64,000 nt of DNA from Yinghuangia sp035454725 (GCF_051388935.1 NZ_JBPKBI010000008.1:1-64000), one strand, 5' to 3'. Positions 24,112-34,393 are shown, counted from the stretch's first letter. Program-made: numbers and translations. The notes: generated by a model from the sequence alone, not told the origin.

Positions 24112-25695
24112 ATGCGCCACGACCACGCGTACGTGAGCATCCCGAACGTCATCAGGAGCGCCGCGGAACGGTTCGGCGACGCCCCCGCCCTGGTCGACGG
24201 CGACTCCCGGTGGAGTTTCCGTGCCCTCGAACAGCAGATGGTCGGGGCGGTCAAGGCAGCGATGGCCGCAGGCGTGCGGCCCGGCGACCGCGTCGGGCTG
24301 TGCGCCCCCAACTCCGCGGAATGGATCCTCGCCGCGCTCGGCATTCAGGGCGCCGGCGGCGTCGTGGTCCCGCTCAACACGCGCTTCAAGGCGCAGGAGC
24401 AGGCGTACATCCTGCGCACGTGCGGGGCCACGGCGGTGTTCGCTTCGTCCTTCCTGGGCAGCGACTACATCGCCGGCCTGCGGGAGTTCGACCCGGAACT
24501 GCCCGCCCTCGGCACGACCGTGTCGGTCCTCGGCCCGCAAGGCGCCGCCGACCTGTCGTGGGCGGACTTCCTGGCCGGCGGCGCCGGTATCCCCACCGCC
24601 GAGGTGCACGCCGCGATCGACCGGCTCACCCCGGACGACATCGCCGACGTCATCTTCACGTCCGGGACGACCGGGAACCCCAAGGGCGTGATTCTGACGC
24701 ACGGTCAGTCGCTGCGCGCCTACGGCTGGATGGCCGAGGCGTACACCTTCGCGGCATCCGACACCATCTTGGTCATCCCGCCGTTCTTCCACTGCTTCGG
24801 CTACAAGGCCGGGTGGCTGATGTCGCTCATGAACGGTGTGACGGTCGTGCCGATGCCGGTGTTCGACGCCGGTCGCGCGCTGGAGGCCATCGAACGCGAA
24901 CGCGTGAGCATCATCACCGGCCCGCCCACGATCTTCCACGACCTGGTCCACCACCCGGACCGTGGCAGGCACGACCTGTCGTCGCTGCGGGTGTCGATGA
25001 CCGGCGGCACCACGATCCCCGAGTCGCTGATCCACGCGATGAAGGCGGACCTGACGTTCGACATCGTGATGAGCGCGTACGGGCTCACCGAGTCGAGCGC
25101 GCTGGTGACCTCGACCCGCATCGGCGATCCGGCGGAGGTCGTGGCCCGCACCACGGGCCGCGTGATCCCGGACGTCGAGGTGCGGCTCGTCGACGACGAC
25201 GGCGACGAGGTCCCCGCCGGGCAGCCGGGCGAGATCCTCGTACGCGGCTACAACGTCACGCGCGGTTACTGGGACGATCCCGAGGCCACCGCCGAGGCGA
25301 TCGACGCCGACGGCTGGCTGCGCACCGGTGACGTCGGACGCTTCGACGAGGCCGGCAACCTGGCCATCGTCGACCGCAAGAAGGAGATGTTCATCGTCGG
25401 CGGGTTCAACGCCTACCCCGCCGAGATCGAGAAGATCCTTCTCACCCACGAGCCGATCGCCCAGGCCGCGGTGATCGGCGTGCCGGACCAGCGGATGGGC
25501 GAGGTCGGCTGCGCCTTCGTGGTCGCGGCGCCCGGACACGAGCTCACCGAAGCCGACGTCATCGCGTGGGCGCGAGCCAACATGGCCAATTACAAAGTGC
25601 CCCGGCACGTCCGCTTCATCGACCAACTGCCGCGCAACGCAAGCCAGAAGGTCCTCAAGCACGAGCTTCGCTCACTATTCACGAGAACGGGCTGA
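24112..25695 (+). CDS. FadD3-like acyl-CoA synthetase
   Basis: A 527-residue AMP-forming ligase. The ATG at 24112 has GGGGAGGTC upstream. The P-loop FTSGTTGNPKGVILTHGQSL, PFFHCFGYKAG, the adenine-binding SAYGLTESS, RTGDVGR and KEMFIVGGFNAYPAEIEK are all present, with the acetylation-prone lysine in NASQKVLKHEL. The HQSL-like, FFHxFGYKAG and GPPTIF segments recall FadD3, which activates a bicyclic steroid-derived acid. It likely supplies the CoA ester that enters this operon; the specificity is inferred, not proven. Confidence 0.9.
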   Translation: MRHDHAYVSIPNVIRSAAERFGDAPALVDGDSRWSFRALEQQMVGAVKAAMAAGVRPGDRVGLCAPNSAEWILAALGIQGAGGVVVPLNTRFKAQEQAYILRTCGATAVFASSFLGSDYIAGLREFDPELPALGTTVSVLGPQGAADLSWADFLAGGAGIPTAEVHAAIDRLTPDDIADVIFTSGTTGNPKGVILTHGQSLRAYGWMAEAYTFAASDTILVIPPFFHCFGYKAGWLMSLMNGVTVVPMPVFDAGRALEAIERERVSIITGPPTIFHDLVHHPDRGRHDLSSLRVSMTGGTTIPESLIHAMKADLTFDIVMSAYGLTESSALVTSTRIGDPAEVVARTTGRVIPDVEVRLVDDDGDEVPAGQPGEILVRGYNVTRGYWDDPEATAEAIDADGWLRTGDVGRFDEAGNLAIVDRKKEMFIVGGFNAYPAEIEKILLTHEPIAQAAVIGVPDQRMGEVGCAFVVAAPGHELTEADVIAWARANMANYKVPRHVRFIDQLPRNASQKVLKHELRSLFTRTG

Positions 25696-25765
25696 CCGCC
25701 CGACGGGAGCGGACGGACCGGAGCATGCGGCAGGCGTACAGGGACGGGCAGTGAGGGAACCGGCG

Positions 25766-27025
25766 ATGGGAGACAAGTTGGCCGGCAACAACGAGACAGG
25801 CGCGACGCCGACCGGTGCCGCGGCGGATGCGGCCGGGCCACTGGCCGGGATCACCGTGGTGACCCTGGAGCAGGCCGTGGCCGCTCCCATGTGCACGCGC
25901 GTCCTCGGCGACTTCGGCGCCCGGGTCATCAAGGTCGAGAACCCGAAGGGCGGCGACTTCGCCCGCCACTACGACGACGTCGTCAAGGGCCAGGCCGCGC
26001 ACTTCGTGTGGTGCAACCGCGGCAAGGAGTCGGTGGCCCTCGACCTCAAGCAACCCGAAGGCCTCGCGATCCTGCGGCGCCTGCTCGACGAGGCCGACGT
26101 ACTCGTGTCGAACCTCGCTCCCGGTGCCATGGCCAAGCTCGGCATCGACAGCGCCACGCTCGCGACAAGCCACCCGGACCTGATCGCCCTGGAGATCGAC
26201 GGTTACGGCCCCGGAGGGCCGCTCTCCCACAAGCGGGCCTACGACCTTCTCGTGCAGGCCGAGGCGGGGGCCTGCGCGGTCACCGGCTTCCCCGGCATGC
26301 CCGCCAAGCCCGGCCCCGCGGTGGCCGACGTGTCCACCGGCCTGTTCTCCGCGCTGTCGATCATGGCGCTGCTCGTCGGCCGGGGACGCGGCGGACGCAC
26401 GGGCGCCACCGTCGCGGTGAGCCTGTTCGACACCATGACCGAGCTGATGGGGTACGCGCTCACCTACACCCAGCACTCGGGCATCGACCAGCAGCCGATC
26501 GGCATGAGCTCGCCCGCGGTCGCGCCGTACGGCAACTACCGCACCGCCGACGGGCAGACCGTCATCCTCGGCACCACCAACGACCGCGAATGGCAGCGCC
26601 TCGCCCGCGACCTGATCGGCCGCCCCGACCTCGCCGACGACCCCCGCTACCACACCAACGCCCAACGGTGCGAGGAGCGTTCGGTGCTCGACGAGGCGAT
26701 CGGCGAGTGGTGCGCGAAGCACGACCTCGCGTACGTGCAGCAGCGCGCGGACGAGGTCGGCATCGGCAACTCGCGCTACAACACGCCCAGCGAGGTCGTC
26801 GCCCACCCGCACCTGAAGGCGCGCGACCGGTGGCGTGAGATCGACACGCCCAACGGGCCCGTGCCGGCGCTGCTGCCACCCGCCGTCATCTCCGGCTACG
26901 AGCCGCCGATGGGCGCGATCCCCGGACTCGGGGAGCACACCGACTCGGTACTCGCCGGACTCGGCTTCGGCGCCGATGAGATCGCCGCACTGCGCGCCAA
27001 GGGCGCCGTGGGCCGGGCCGACTGA
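25766..27025 (+). CDS. CaiB/BaiF (class III) CoA-transferase family protein
   Basis: A 419-residue family III CoA-transferase. The ATG at 25766 follows GAGGGAACC at a good distance; a GTG at 25751 is also possible. The N-terminal LAGITVVTLEQAVAAPMCTR, the GPGGPLSHKRAYDLLVQAEAG segment with the expected nucleophilic aspartate, and GNYRTADGQTV match the family. Unlike the island's other copy at 5650-6873, this one keeps the aspartate. It sits between the ligase and a second hydratase and may offer an alternative CoA loading route. Confidence 0.9.
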   Translation: MGDKLAGNNETGATPTGAAADAAGPLAGITVVTLEQAVAAPMCTRVLGDFGARVIKVENPKGGDFARHYDDVVKGQAAHFVWCNRGKESVALDLKQPEGLAILRRLLDEADVLVSNLAPGAMAKLGIDSATLATSHPDLIALEIDGYGPGGPLSHKRAYDLLVQAEAGACAVTGFPGMPAKPGPAVADVSTGLFSALSIMALLVGRGRGGRTGATVAVSLFDTMTELMGYALTYTQHSGIDQQPIGMSSPAVAPYGNYRTADGQTVILGTTNDREWQRLARDLIGRPDLADDPRYHTNAQRCEERSVLDEAIGEWCAKHDLAYVQQRADEVGIGNSRYNTPSEVVAHPHLKARDRWREIDTPNGPVPALLPPAVISGYEPPMGAIPGLGEHTDSVLAGLGFGADEIAALRAKGAVGRAD

Positions 27026-27042
27026 GGGACGAGGGAGAAGAC

Positions 27043-27864
27043 ATGACCGACGAGCCCACCGAGCCGGTGCTGCTGACCGCCGACGACGACGGCGTACGCA
27101 CGCTCACGCTGAACCGGCCGTTCCGCAAGAACGCGATCAACGCCGAACTCTGGGCCGCGCTGGCCGACGCGCTGACCGACGCCGGAAAGGACCCCGATAT
27201 CCGGGCGCTTGTCGTCACCGGTGCCGGCGGGGCGTTCTGCTCGGGCGCCGACGTCGCCGCCGGCGGGATCGCAAGCGGACCCGCCCACCCTTTGCGCGGC
27301 ATGCGCAAACTCACCGACGTCGCCCAACTGCTCCACGAACTGCCGATCCCGTCCATCGCCAAGGTCGACGGCGTCGCGGTCGGTGCCGGGTGGAACCTGG
27401 CACTCGGCTGCGACTTCGTCGTGGCAACCCCGCAGGCGAGGTTCTCGCAGATCTTCGCGCGCCGCGGATTGTCGCTGGACCTGGGCGGCTCGTGGCTGCT
27501 CCCCAAGCTCGTCGGCCTACAGCAGGCCAAGCGTCTCGTGCTGCTCGCCGACATGATCGGCGCCGAGGAGGCCCGCGACCTCAACCTGGTGACCTGGGTG
27601 GTCGCCGCCGAGGAGATCGACTCCTTCGTCGCCGACCTCGGCAAGCGCCTGGCCGCCGGCCCGCCGGTGGCGCTCGCCCAGAGCAAGGCCCTGCTCAACG
27701 AGGGTGCGAACAGCACGATGCGCGAAGCACTCGCCAACGAAGCGCGGGCCCAGGTAATCAACTTCGCGACGGAGGACGCCCCCGAGGCCGCCGCCGCGTT
27801 CGCCGAGAAGCGCGACGCGCGTTTCACGGGCACATGGGCGGTGCAGGGCAGGCCGGCCCGATGA
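27043..27864 (+). CDS. Enoyl-CoA hydratase/isomerase family protein
   Basis: A 273-residue crotonase-fold protein with LNRPFRKNAIN, the oxyanion segments GAGGAFCSGADV and GVAVGAGWNLALGCDF, and FARRGLSLDLGGSWLLPKLVG, typical of actinobacterial enoyl-CoA hydratases. It starts 17 bases after the CoA-transferase and precedes the thiolase. It is distinct from the operon's first crotonase, so the two may act in successive hydration or ring-opening steps. Confidence 0.9.
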   Translation: MTDEPTEPVLLTADDDGVRTLTLNRPFRKNAINAELWAALADALTDAGKDPDIRALVVTGAGGAFCSGADVAAGGIASGPAHPLRGMRKLTDVAQLLHELPIPSIAKVDGVAVGAGWNLALGCDFVVATPQARFSQIFARRGLSLDLGGSWLLPKLVGLQQAKRLVLLADMIGAEEARDLNLVTWVVAAEEIDSFVADLGKRLAAGPPVALAQSKALLNEGANSTMREALANEARAQVINFATEDAPEAAAAFAEKRDARFTGTWAVQGRPAR

Positions 27865-27921
27865 GGGCTCGAACCCTCGATCCGCTCGAACCCTCGTCAG
27901 ACCGAACAGGGAGAATCCCAC

Positions 27922-29067
<1,146 letters not shown>

Positions 29068-29079
29068 CGGAGGACCTTC

Positions 29080-30228
29080 GTGCGCCGCGTACTCTTCAAC
29101 GATGACCATGACGCCTTCCGGCAGATGGTCCGCGACTTCGTCGCCAAGGAAATCGTCCCCCACTACGCCGACTGGGAACAGGCCGGCCAGATGCCGCGCG
29201 AGATCTTCGCGAAGCTCGGTGCCCTCGGCATCCTCGGCATGGCCATACCCGAGGAATACGGGGGCTCGGGGCAGAACGACTACCGTTACAACTGCATCCT
29301 GCAGGAGGAGGCCGCGCGTGCGCTGGTCACCCTCAGCACGGTGCGCACGCAACTCGACGTGATCCTCCCGTACTTCCTGGAGTACGCCAACGAGGAGCAG
29401 CGGAAGCGCTGGTTCCCCGGCCTCGCCGAGGGCACCCTGCTCACCGCCATCGCGATGACCGAACCGGGCACCGGCTCGGACCTCGCGGGCATCCGCACCA
29501 ACGCCGTGCGCGACGGCGACCACTACATCCTGAACGGCGCCAAGACCTTCATCACCGGAGGCCTCCTCGCCGACCTGGTGATCGTGGTCGCCCGCACCTC
29601 GACCGACCCGGACAACCGCCGGGCCGGCCTCAGCCTCCTCGTCGTCGAGGACGGAATGCCCGGCTTCACGCGGGGCCGCGTGCTCAACAAGATGGGCATG
29701 AAGGTCCAGGACACCGTCGAGCTGTCCTTCGACGACGTCCGCGTCCCGGTCGCCAACCGGCTCGGCGAAGAAGGCGCCGCGTTCGGCTACATGGGCCACA
29801 ACCTGTCGCAGGAACGCATGACCGTGGCCGTCGGCTCCGTCGCGCAGGCCAAGGCGGCGCTCGACACCACGATCGAATACACCAAGGAGCGCAAGGCGTT
29901 CGGCAAGCCCGTCGCCTCGTTCCAGAACACCAAGTTCGAACTCGCCGCGATCGCCACGGAGATCGAGGCCGCGCAGATGATGGTCGACCGCGCGGTGCTG
30001 GAGCTGGTGAACGGTGAACTGTCCGGCGCCGACGCCGCCAAGGCCAAGCTGTTCGCCACCGAGGTGCAGGCCCGCGCCGTCGACCGCTGCCTGCAACTCT
30101 TCGGCGGCTACGGCTACATGATGGAGTACCCCATCGCCCGCATGTACACCGACGCGCGGGTTGCCCGCATCTACGCGGGCACCAACGAAGTCATGAAGGT
30201 CATCATCGCCAAGTCCCTCGGGCTGTGA
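29080..30228 (+). CDS. Acyl-CoA dehydrogenase
   Basis: A 382-residue acyl-CoA dehydrogenase starting at the GTG at 29080 with GGAGG upstream. The motifs AIAMTEPGTGSDLAGIRT, KTFITGG and RIYAGTNEVMKVIIAKSLGL place it in the long-chain/isovaleryl-type branch, where the base lies in an earlier helix (LSQERM here) rather than in the C-terminal YEGT motif. It is the island's fourth acyl-CoA dehydrogenase polypeptide and likely acts on a shorter intermediate. Confidence 0.92.
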   Translation: MRRVLFNDDHDAFRQMVRDFVAKEIVPHYADWEQAGQMPREIFAKLGALGILGMAIPEEYGGSGQNDYRYNCILQEEAARALVTLSTVRTQLDVILPYFLEYANEEQRKRWFPGLAEGTLLTAIAMTEPGTGSDLAGIRTNAVRDGDHYILNGAKTFITGGLLADLVIVVARTSTDPDNRRAGLSLLVVEDGMPGFTRGRVLNKMGMKVQDTVELSFDDVRVPVANRLGEEGAAFGYMGHNLSQERMTVAVGSVAQAKAALDTTIEYTKERKAFGKPVASFQNTKFELAAIATEIEAAQMMVDRAVLELVNGELSGADAAKAKLFATEVQARAVDRCLQLFGGYGYMMEYPIARMYTDARVARIYAGTNEVMKVIIAKSLGL

Positions 30229-30248
30229 GGAACGGTAAGGAACTCCCC

Positions 30249-31019
30249 ATGTCTGACTTTTCCGGGCGCCAGGGCGCGGCCCTCATCTCCGGAGGCACGG
30301 GCGCCATCGGCGCCGCCATCGTGCGCATCCTTGCAGCGCGTGGCAGCGACGTGGCCTTCACGTACCGCTCCAACCAGGCCGCCGCGGACGAACTCGTCGC
30401 CGAGATCAAGGAGTCGGGGCAGCGCGTGCTGGCCCTGAAGCTCGACCTCACCGACGAGGCCGCCACCGCGAAGGCGGTCGACGAGGTCGCCGACACCTTC
30501 GGCGGCATCCACACCGTGGTGTACGCCTCGGGGCCGTTCGTTCCGATGGTCCACCTCAGCAAGGTGAGCCCGAGCCAGTACCGCGACCAGGTCAACGCGG
30601 ACGCCGTCGCGTTCTACAACCTCGTCCACCCCGCGCTGGCCAAGCTGCGCGAGACCAAGGGCAGCATCGTCGCGGTCACCACCTCGGCCACGACGCGCTT
30701 CCCGGTACGCGACGGCCTGTCGTCGGGCGCCAAGGGCGCGGTCGAGGCTGTCGTACGCGGACTCGCCGCCGAGGAAGGGCGGTTCGGGGTTCGTGCGAAC
30801 AGCGTGGGACCGGGCATGCTCACCGACGGCATGGGCGGGCAACTGATCGAAACCGGCGAACTCGACGAGGCGGCACTGGCCGTCACCATGCGGAACATCC
30901 CGCTGCGCCGCTTCGGCGACTCGGGCGACGTCGCCGAGGCGGTCGCGTTCCTCGCGTCGGAGCGGGCGGGGTTCATCACCGGCCAGAAGCTGGAGGTCGA
31001 CGGCGGCTACACCGTCTGA
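30249..31019 (+). CDS. SDR family protein lacking the catalytic tyrosine
   Basis: A 256-residue short-chain dehydrogenase-like protein; the ATG at 30249 follows AAGGAAC. It has the cofactor motif SGGTGAIGAAIV, the VYASG segment replacing NNAG, the serine segment TTSATTRF, and the ending FITGQKLEVDGGYTV. The YxxxK active site reads SSGAK, so serine occupies the tyrosine position while the lysine remains. It could be an enoyl reductase-like or altered-mechanism enzyme. It is the last gene of the nine-gene operon, and a large hairpin array follows immediately. Confidence 0.88.
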   Translation: MSDFSGRQGAALISGGTGAIGAAIVRILAARGSDVAFTYRSNQAAADELVAEIKESGQRVLALKLDLTDEAATAKAVDEVADTFGGIHTVVYASGPFVPMVHLSKVSPSQYRDQVNADAVAFYNLVHPALAKLRETKGSIVAVTTSATTRFPVRDGLSSGAKGAVEAVVRGLAAEEGRFGVRANSVGPGMLTDGMGGQLIETGELDEAALAVTMRNIPLRRFGDSGDVAEAVAFLASERAGFITGQKLEVDGGYTV

Positions 31020-31032
31020 GGCCGCCGCGTAC

Positions 31033-31233
31033 GCCTGCCGCGGCAGGCCGCGAACACACTGAGGGACTCGACAACAGCCGGGTCCCTCAGTGTGTTCGCG
31101 GCCTGCCGCGGCAGGCCGCGAACACACTGAGGGACTCGACAACAGCCGGGTCCCTCAGTGTGTTCGCGGCCTGCCGCGGCAGGCCGCGAACACACTGAGG
31201 GACCCGGCTGTTGCCGGGTCCCTCAGTGTGTTC
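31033..31233. repeat. Tandem array of three 68-bp palindromic hairpin units
   Basis: Units start at 31033, 31101 and 31169. Each has a perfect 16-bp palindrome (GCCTGCCGCGGCAGGC) followed by an 18-bp inverted repeat (CGCGAACACACTGAGGGA and its complement) around a 16-base loop. Units 1 and 2 are identical. In unit 3 the loop (31203-31218) is close to the reverse complement of the others and extends the stem. It lies 14 bases past the nine-gene operon and must act as a strong terminator, perhaps in both directions. Confidence 0.85.
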
Positions 31234-31474
31234 CGGAAGAGTGTCTCAGGGGCGGTCGCGCTTTACGCCTGGCCGGGGACCTCGCCCGCGGCCGTGCCGA
31301 CGGCGGGCGGGAGGGCCGGGGTGAACAACGCGACCTGTGCCGCGACGGTCTGGACGAACGCCGCCGCGTGCCTGCGGGCGGCGTCCCGGGGGCCGACCAC
31401 CGAAGCGGCCGGTTTGCGTTCACGGGTGCTGCGCGACTGCGGAGCCGTGGCCACGGGGCTGCTCAGCCGTCGGA
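31234..31474. other. Convergent intergenic space
   Basis: Between the hairpin array and the stop of the leftward CBM48-like gene. A minus-strand frame here (ending near 31263) reads like a degraded C-terminus (RRHAAAFVQTVAAQVALF), but it has no start or family identity, so no gene is called. Confidence 0.35.
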
Positions 31475-31750
31475 TCAGTTGTCGACGTAGCAGTTGCGGC
31501 CGTCGTGCCCGTCGGCATCCGGGTCGTCGAACCAGTGGCCCCCGTCGGCCAGGTAGCGGAAGTACATGCGCTGCCCGGTCGGCATCGAGATCTTGACCGC
31601 GCGGGTGCCATCGGTGCGTTCGACCAGCGGGTGGGCGCCGGGCAGCCACTCGTTGAAGTCGCCGACCACACTGACAGGTCCGCACGGGTGACCCGAGGGC
31701 AGGACGAAGGTGACATCGGTGGCGGTCTTGCGACGGGCGCGCTGCAACAC
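31475..31750 (-). CDS. Single-domain CBM48/AMPK-glycogen-binding-like protein
   Basis: A 91-residue protein that is essentially one early-set/CBM48 beta domain. The characteristic segments are PVSVVGDFNEWLPGAHPL, the middle KISMPTGQRMYFRYLADGGHW and the ending DPDADGHDGRNCYVDN. The GTG at 31750 is preceded by GAGGGGA. The fold usually binds alpha-glucans when fused to glycogen-branching enzymes or kinases; alone, its role is unknown. It converges on the hairpin array that ends the catabolic operon. Confidence 0.75.
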   Translation of the reverse strand: MLQRARRKTATDVTFVLPSGHPCGPVSVVGDFNEWLPGAHPLVERTDGTRAVKISMPTGQRMYFRYLADGGHWFDDPDADGHDGRNCYVDN

Positions 31751-32066
31751 GGCAAATCCCCTCGGAGAGCGGCTACGAATGCCGCCATCCTCGCGCGGCG
31801 GGACCGCCACACGGCGCAGCCGGGCCGACGGCACGCGACGTTCACCTGAACAGACGCACACCCCCTGGGGGGCGGATCCGCCCGTCCGCGAATGCCTTGC
31901 TGACAAGGGAGTTGACCGCGTCAGGGACACGTCTTCCCGAAGCTCCGGCCGGTTGCCCGGGAGACTGATCGTGTCCCCGCGGGCGCGCCCCCACCCCGCC
32001 GCCCGGCCGCCGTAACGCAGCGGTACGCATCCGCCGCCCACACCGGTTGCGGCCGTGCGCGGGCGG
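31751..32066. other. Intergenic region without a supported gene
   Basis: Several short frames cross this stretch, but none has a family match or good ribosome binding site. It contains the upstream region of the CBM48-like gene and the 3-prime flank of the gene at 32067-32396. Confidence 0.35.
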
Positions 32067-32396
32067 TCAGGCGGGCGGCGTGGCAGGTCGCGGCGGGACC
32101 GGGGGAGGCAGGGGCGGGCGCGGGGGCGTGCGCGCGGCCGTGGCCGCGTGGCTGCGCTGACCGTCGAAGTGGGCGTACAACTCGGCGGTCCGACGCGAGA
32201 GTTCGGCGAACCTGCGGGCCGTGCGCTCGGCGAGCTCGTCGATCTGGCGCACCACGGTTGCGAACTCCAGGTCGAAGTGCCGCGCGAGTTCGGCGGCGTC
32301 CGTGACCGGACGCGCGAGTTCGGCGGGCCGGGGCGGGCGGCTGTGAGGACCGGATCGCCCCGGCGGCGGCGGCGGGGAGGCGGCGGGCGGTGCCAT
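32067..32396 (-). CDS. Hypothetical protein with proline-rich ends
   Basis: A 109-residue protein starting at the ATG at 32396. A predicted helical middle (HFDLEFATVVRQIDELAERTARRFAELSRR) is flanked by low-complexity Pro/Ala/Arg ends. It follows the two-HTH regulator by 13 bases on the same strand and is likely co-expressed, perhaps as a partner. The family was not recognised. Confidence 0.5.
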   Translation of the reverse strand: MAPPAASPPPPPGRSGPHSRPPRPAELARPVTDAAELARHFDLEFATVVRQIDELAERTARRFAELSRRTAELYAHFDGQRSHAATAARTPPRPPLPPPVPPRPATPPA

Positions 32397-32409
32397 CGTG
32401 CTCGCGGCC

Positions 32410-33132
32410 CTACGCCCGGCTCGGCGGACGCCGCCAGGCGCCGGGCGCGTACGGGTCGGCCGGCGGGTCGCCCAGGTGGAACCAGAACCGGTCGAGCGCG
32501 CCGGCGGGCAGCGGCGGGGTGACACCGTCCTCGAACTTCTCGCCGGTGGGCGGGAATTCCGGCGCCAAGGCGTCGATCGCCTCACCGATGCGCCGCCGCC
32601 GCGTGCCCAACACCTCGGTGATGGGGGACAGGTGCGCCTGGCGGCGTGTGCTGCTGAGGGTGAGCGCGAGGAGCCCGGCGAGTTCCTCACCGGCACCGGA
32701 CACCTCGACAAGCTGCCGGTGGGACAGGCCGCCGAGGGCGCGAACCAGTGCCTCGGTGCGTCGTTCGTCGGCCCGCCAGCGGTTGGCGCGTTCCATCCGG
32801 GTCCACGTCGCCTCGGACATGCCGACCTTGCGACCGGCTTCGGCGCGGGTGAGCCCGGCCCGCAGGCGGCACATCTGGAGCGTGGTCGGGCCGGAGCCGA
32901 GAAGGCGCTCGATGGGGAGGGCGAGCGTCCTTGCCAGCGCGACGAGTTCGGCCTCATCGGGCGGGCGCGTGCCGTCCTCCCAGGCGCGAACGTCGCTGGG
33001 GTAGACGTTGATTCCGTACGAAGCGAGGCTCGCGGCGACGCGTTCGGGAGTGAGCGCCATGATGTTGCGTGCCGCGCGGGCCGCCTCCCGGTCGAAGGGC
33101 GGCAGGGTGTCGAGTTCAGGGGGCTGTGTCAC
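32410..33132 (-). CDS. Regulator with two XRE-type helix-turn-helix domains
   Basis: A protein of about 240 residues starting at the GTG at 33132, or possibly at the ATG at 33063. Two XRE-like HTH regions occur in series: VAASLASYGINVYPSDVRAWEDGTRPP followed by LARTLALPIERLL, then QMCRLRAGLTRAEAGRKVGMSEATWTRME. The C-terminus is rich in proline and ends DPYAPGAWRR. The tandem arrangement is seen in some actinobacterial regulators; its target is unknown. The downstream small gene is probably in the same operon. Confidence 0.75.
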   Translation of the reverse strand: MTQPPELDTLPPFDREAARAARNIMALTPERVAASLASYGINVYPSDVRAWEDGTRPPDEAELVALARTLALPIERLLGSGPTTLQMCRLRAGLTRAEAGRKVGMSEATWTRMERANRWRADERRTEALVRALGGLSHRQLVEVSGAGEELAGLLALTLSSTRRQAHLSPITEVLGTRRRRIGEAIDALAPEFPPTGEKFEDGVTPPLPAGALDRFWFHLGDPPADPYAPGAWRRPPSRA

Positions 33133-33247
33133 GGCCAAACAGATTACGGCGTCGACGCCCACCCCACGAAGCGGAGTGGCCGCGGACCCGGGCATTGGTC
33201 GAACAACCATGCGAGTGAGGCGTTTTCGGAGGCGTTCTCGGGGGACG

Positions 33248-33787
33248 TCATGCCCCCGGGCCGTCCGCCCTGCCGTCGCCCGCGTTCCAGTCGCGCGGCA
33301 GCGGCGCGTCGCAGAAGACGCACGCGAAATCCCCGTCCCGCACGATGTTCAGCTCGCGGCAGGCCGTGCAGCGGCGGAAGACGACCGGGTGGGTGAACCC
33401 TGCGGGGCGGATGATCCCGACGCGGTCGAGGGCCTCGGCGACGCGGGGCCACGACGCGGTGTCGGGGCAGTAGCCGGTCGAGTGGTTCGATACGTCGCCA
33501 ACAGCCCAACTGCCGTCCAGCACAAGGAAACCCACCTCGCCGGCGCCGGCCACGTCCTCTCCCTCGGCGCACACGACGTGCTCGCTGCGACGCGGCGCGA
33601 GGCGCAACACCCCTGCGGTGTCCACGACATACGTGAACGGCTCCGCCAAATCCTCCGCATTCTGCTCGGACACCCATCGGACGAAGTCGGCATGCGTTCG
33701 GACGGGTGTGCCTCCGCAGCCGGGGCGGACAAGTCCCCGCAGATCCGGCGGTCCGATGTAGCGGTACGTCCGACGGGTTGCGCCCAT
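33248..33787 (-). CDS. Hypothetical protein with zinc-ribbon-like C-terminus
   Basis: A 179-residue protein from the ATG at 33787. The N-terminal half (YRYIGPPDLRGLVRP) has no recognised family. Near the end, CTACRELNIVRDGDFACVFC forms a CxxC-x12-CxxC knuckle likely to bind zinc. No strong ribosome binding site is visible and the frame is open to 33892. Function unknown. Confidence 0.65.
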   Translation of the reverse strand: MGATRRTYRYIGPPDLRGLVRPGCGGTPVRTHADFVRWVSEQNAEDLAEPFTYVVDTAGVLRLAPRRSEHVVCAEGEDVAGAGEVGFLVLDGSWAVGDVSNHSTGYCPDTASWPRVAEALDRVGIIRPAGFTHPVVFRRCTACRELNIVRDGDFACVFCDAPLPRDWNAGDGRADGPGA

Positions 33788-34393
33788 GCCGGCCAACGTA
33801 GCGCCATCGCCCGGCGGGACGCCGCGTTCGTGCACTTCGCCGGGCGTCCGACGGCGCCCTTGAGGCCCCTTGCGTAGGCACGAAAAGCACACTTTGGGGG
33901 CCTGGGAAATTTTGGCGTGTTATGGGCCTCGCACGAGGCGTGCCGCATGGTCCGGAGCGGTCGCAGACGTACAGAAACCGTGGACGAAGCGAGCCCGAAT
34001 TGTTCGCAGTTGGCGTCCGGGCGGCGTGTCGGCGGAGCGGGGTGGGGCCGGTGATCAAAATCCGCCTGCGGGTTGTCGTCGCGGGGCGCGCCCCGGGGGC
34101 CTGGCCACCGTCTTGCACTCCTGTGCGCTCTTGGACCGCGCCTGTCGGCGCCCCTGCCCAGCGGTGCCTCGACGTGGCAGCATGGGGGTGGTTTGCCGGA
34201 CAGATCCAAGATCACTCTTGGCCAAGGTCTTTGCCCTGATTCACTGCGCAATGACCCGAGGAACCAACGCGATGGGGTGATCAAATCTGACCGAAAAGGA
34301 ACACTGATTTCCGCAAAAGCTGATCACGGCCTCCGTGACTTGTTGGTTAGTCTCACCGACGACTTCGGCCGCGCGCGAGCAAGGTGATCCACA
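33788..34393. other. Upstream region of the terpene synthase
   Basis: About 600 bases without a convincing gene. The last 150 bases are less GC-rich and probably contain the terpene synthase promoter; AAGGTG at 34382-34387 is its ribosome binding site. A 12-bp palindrome GGGGCGCGCCCC lies at 34083-34094. Confidence 0.45.

Noticed and set aside
31033..31233. The 68-bp tandem repeats as a CRISPR array
   Set aside because: There are no variable spacers; the repeats are contiguous and palindromic, and no cas genes lie nearby.
31263..31474. A short minus-strand frame downstream of the CBM48-like gene
   Set aside because: No start site or ribosome binding site fits, and no family was recognised; at most it is a degraded fragment.
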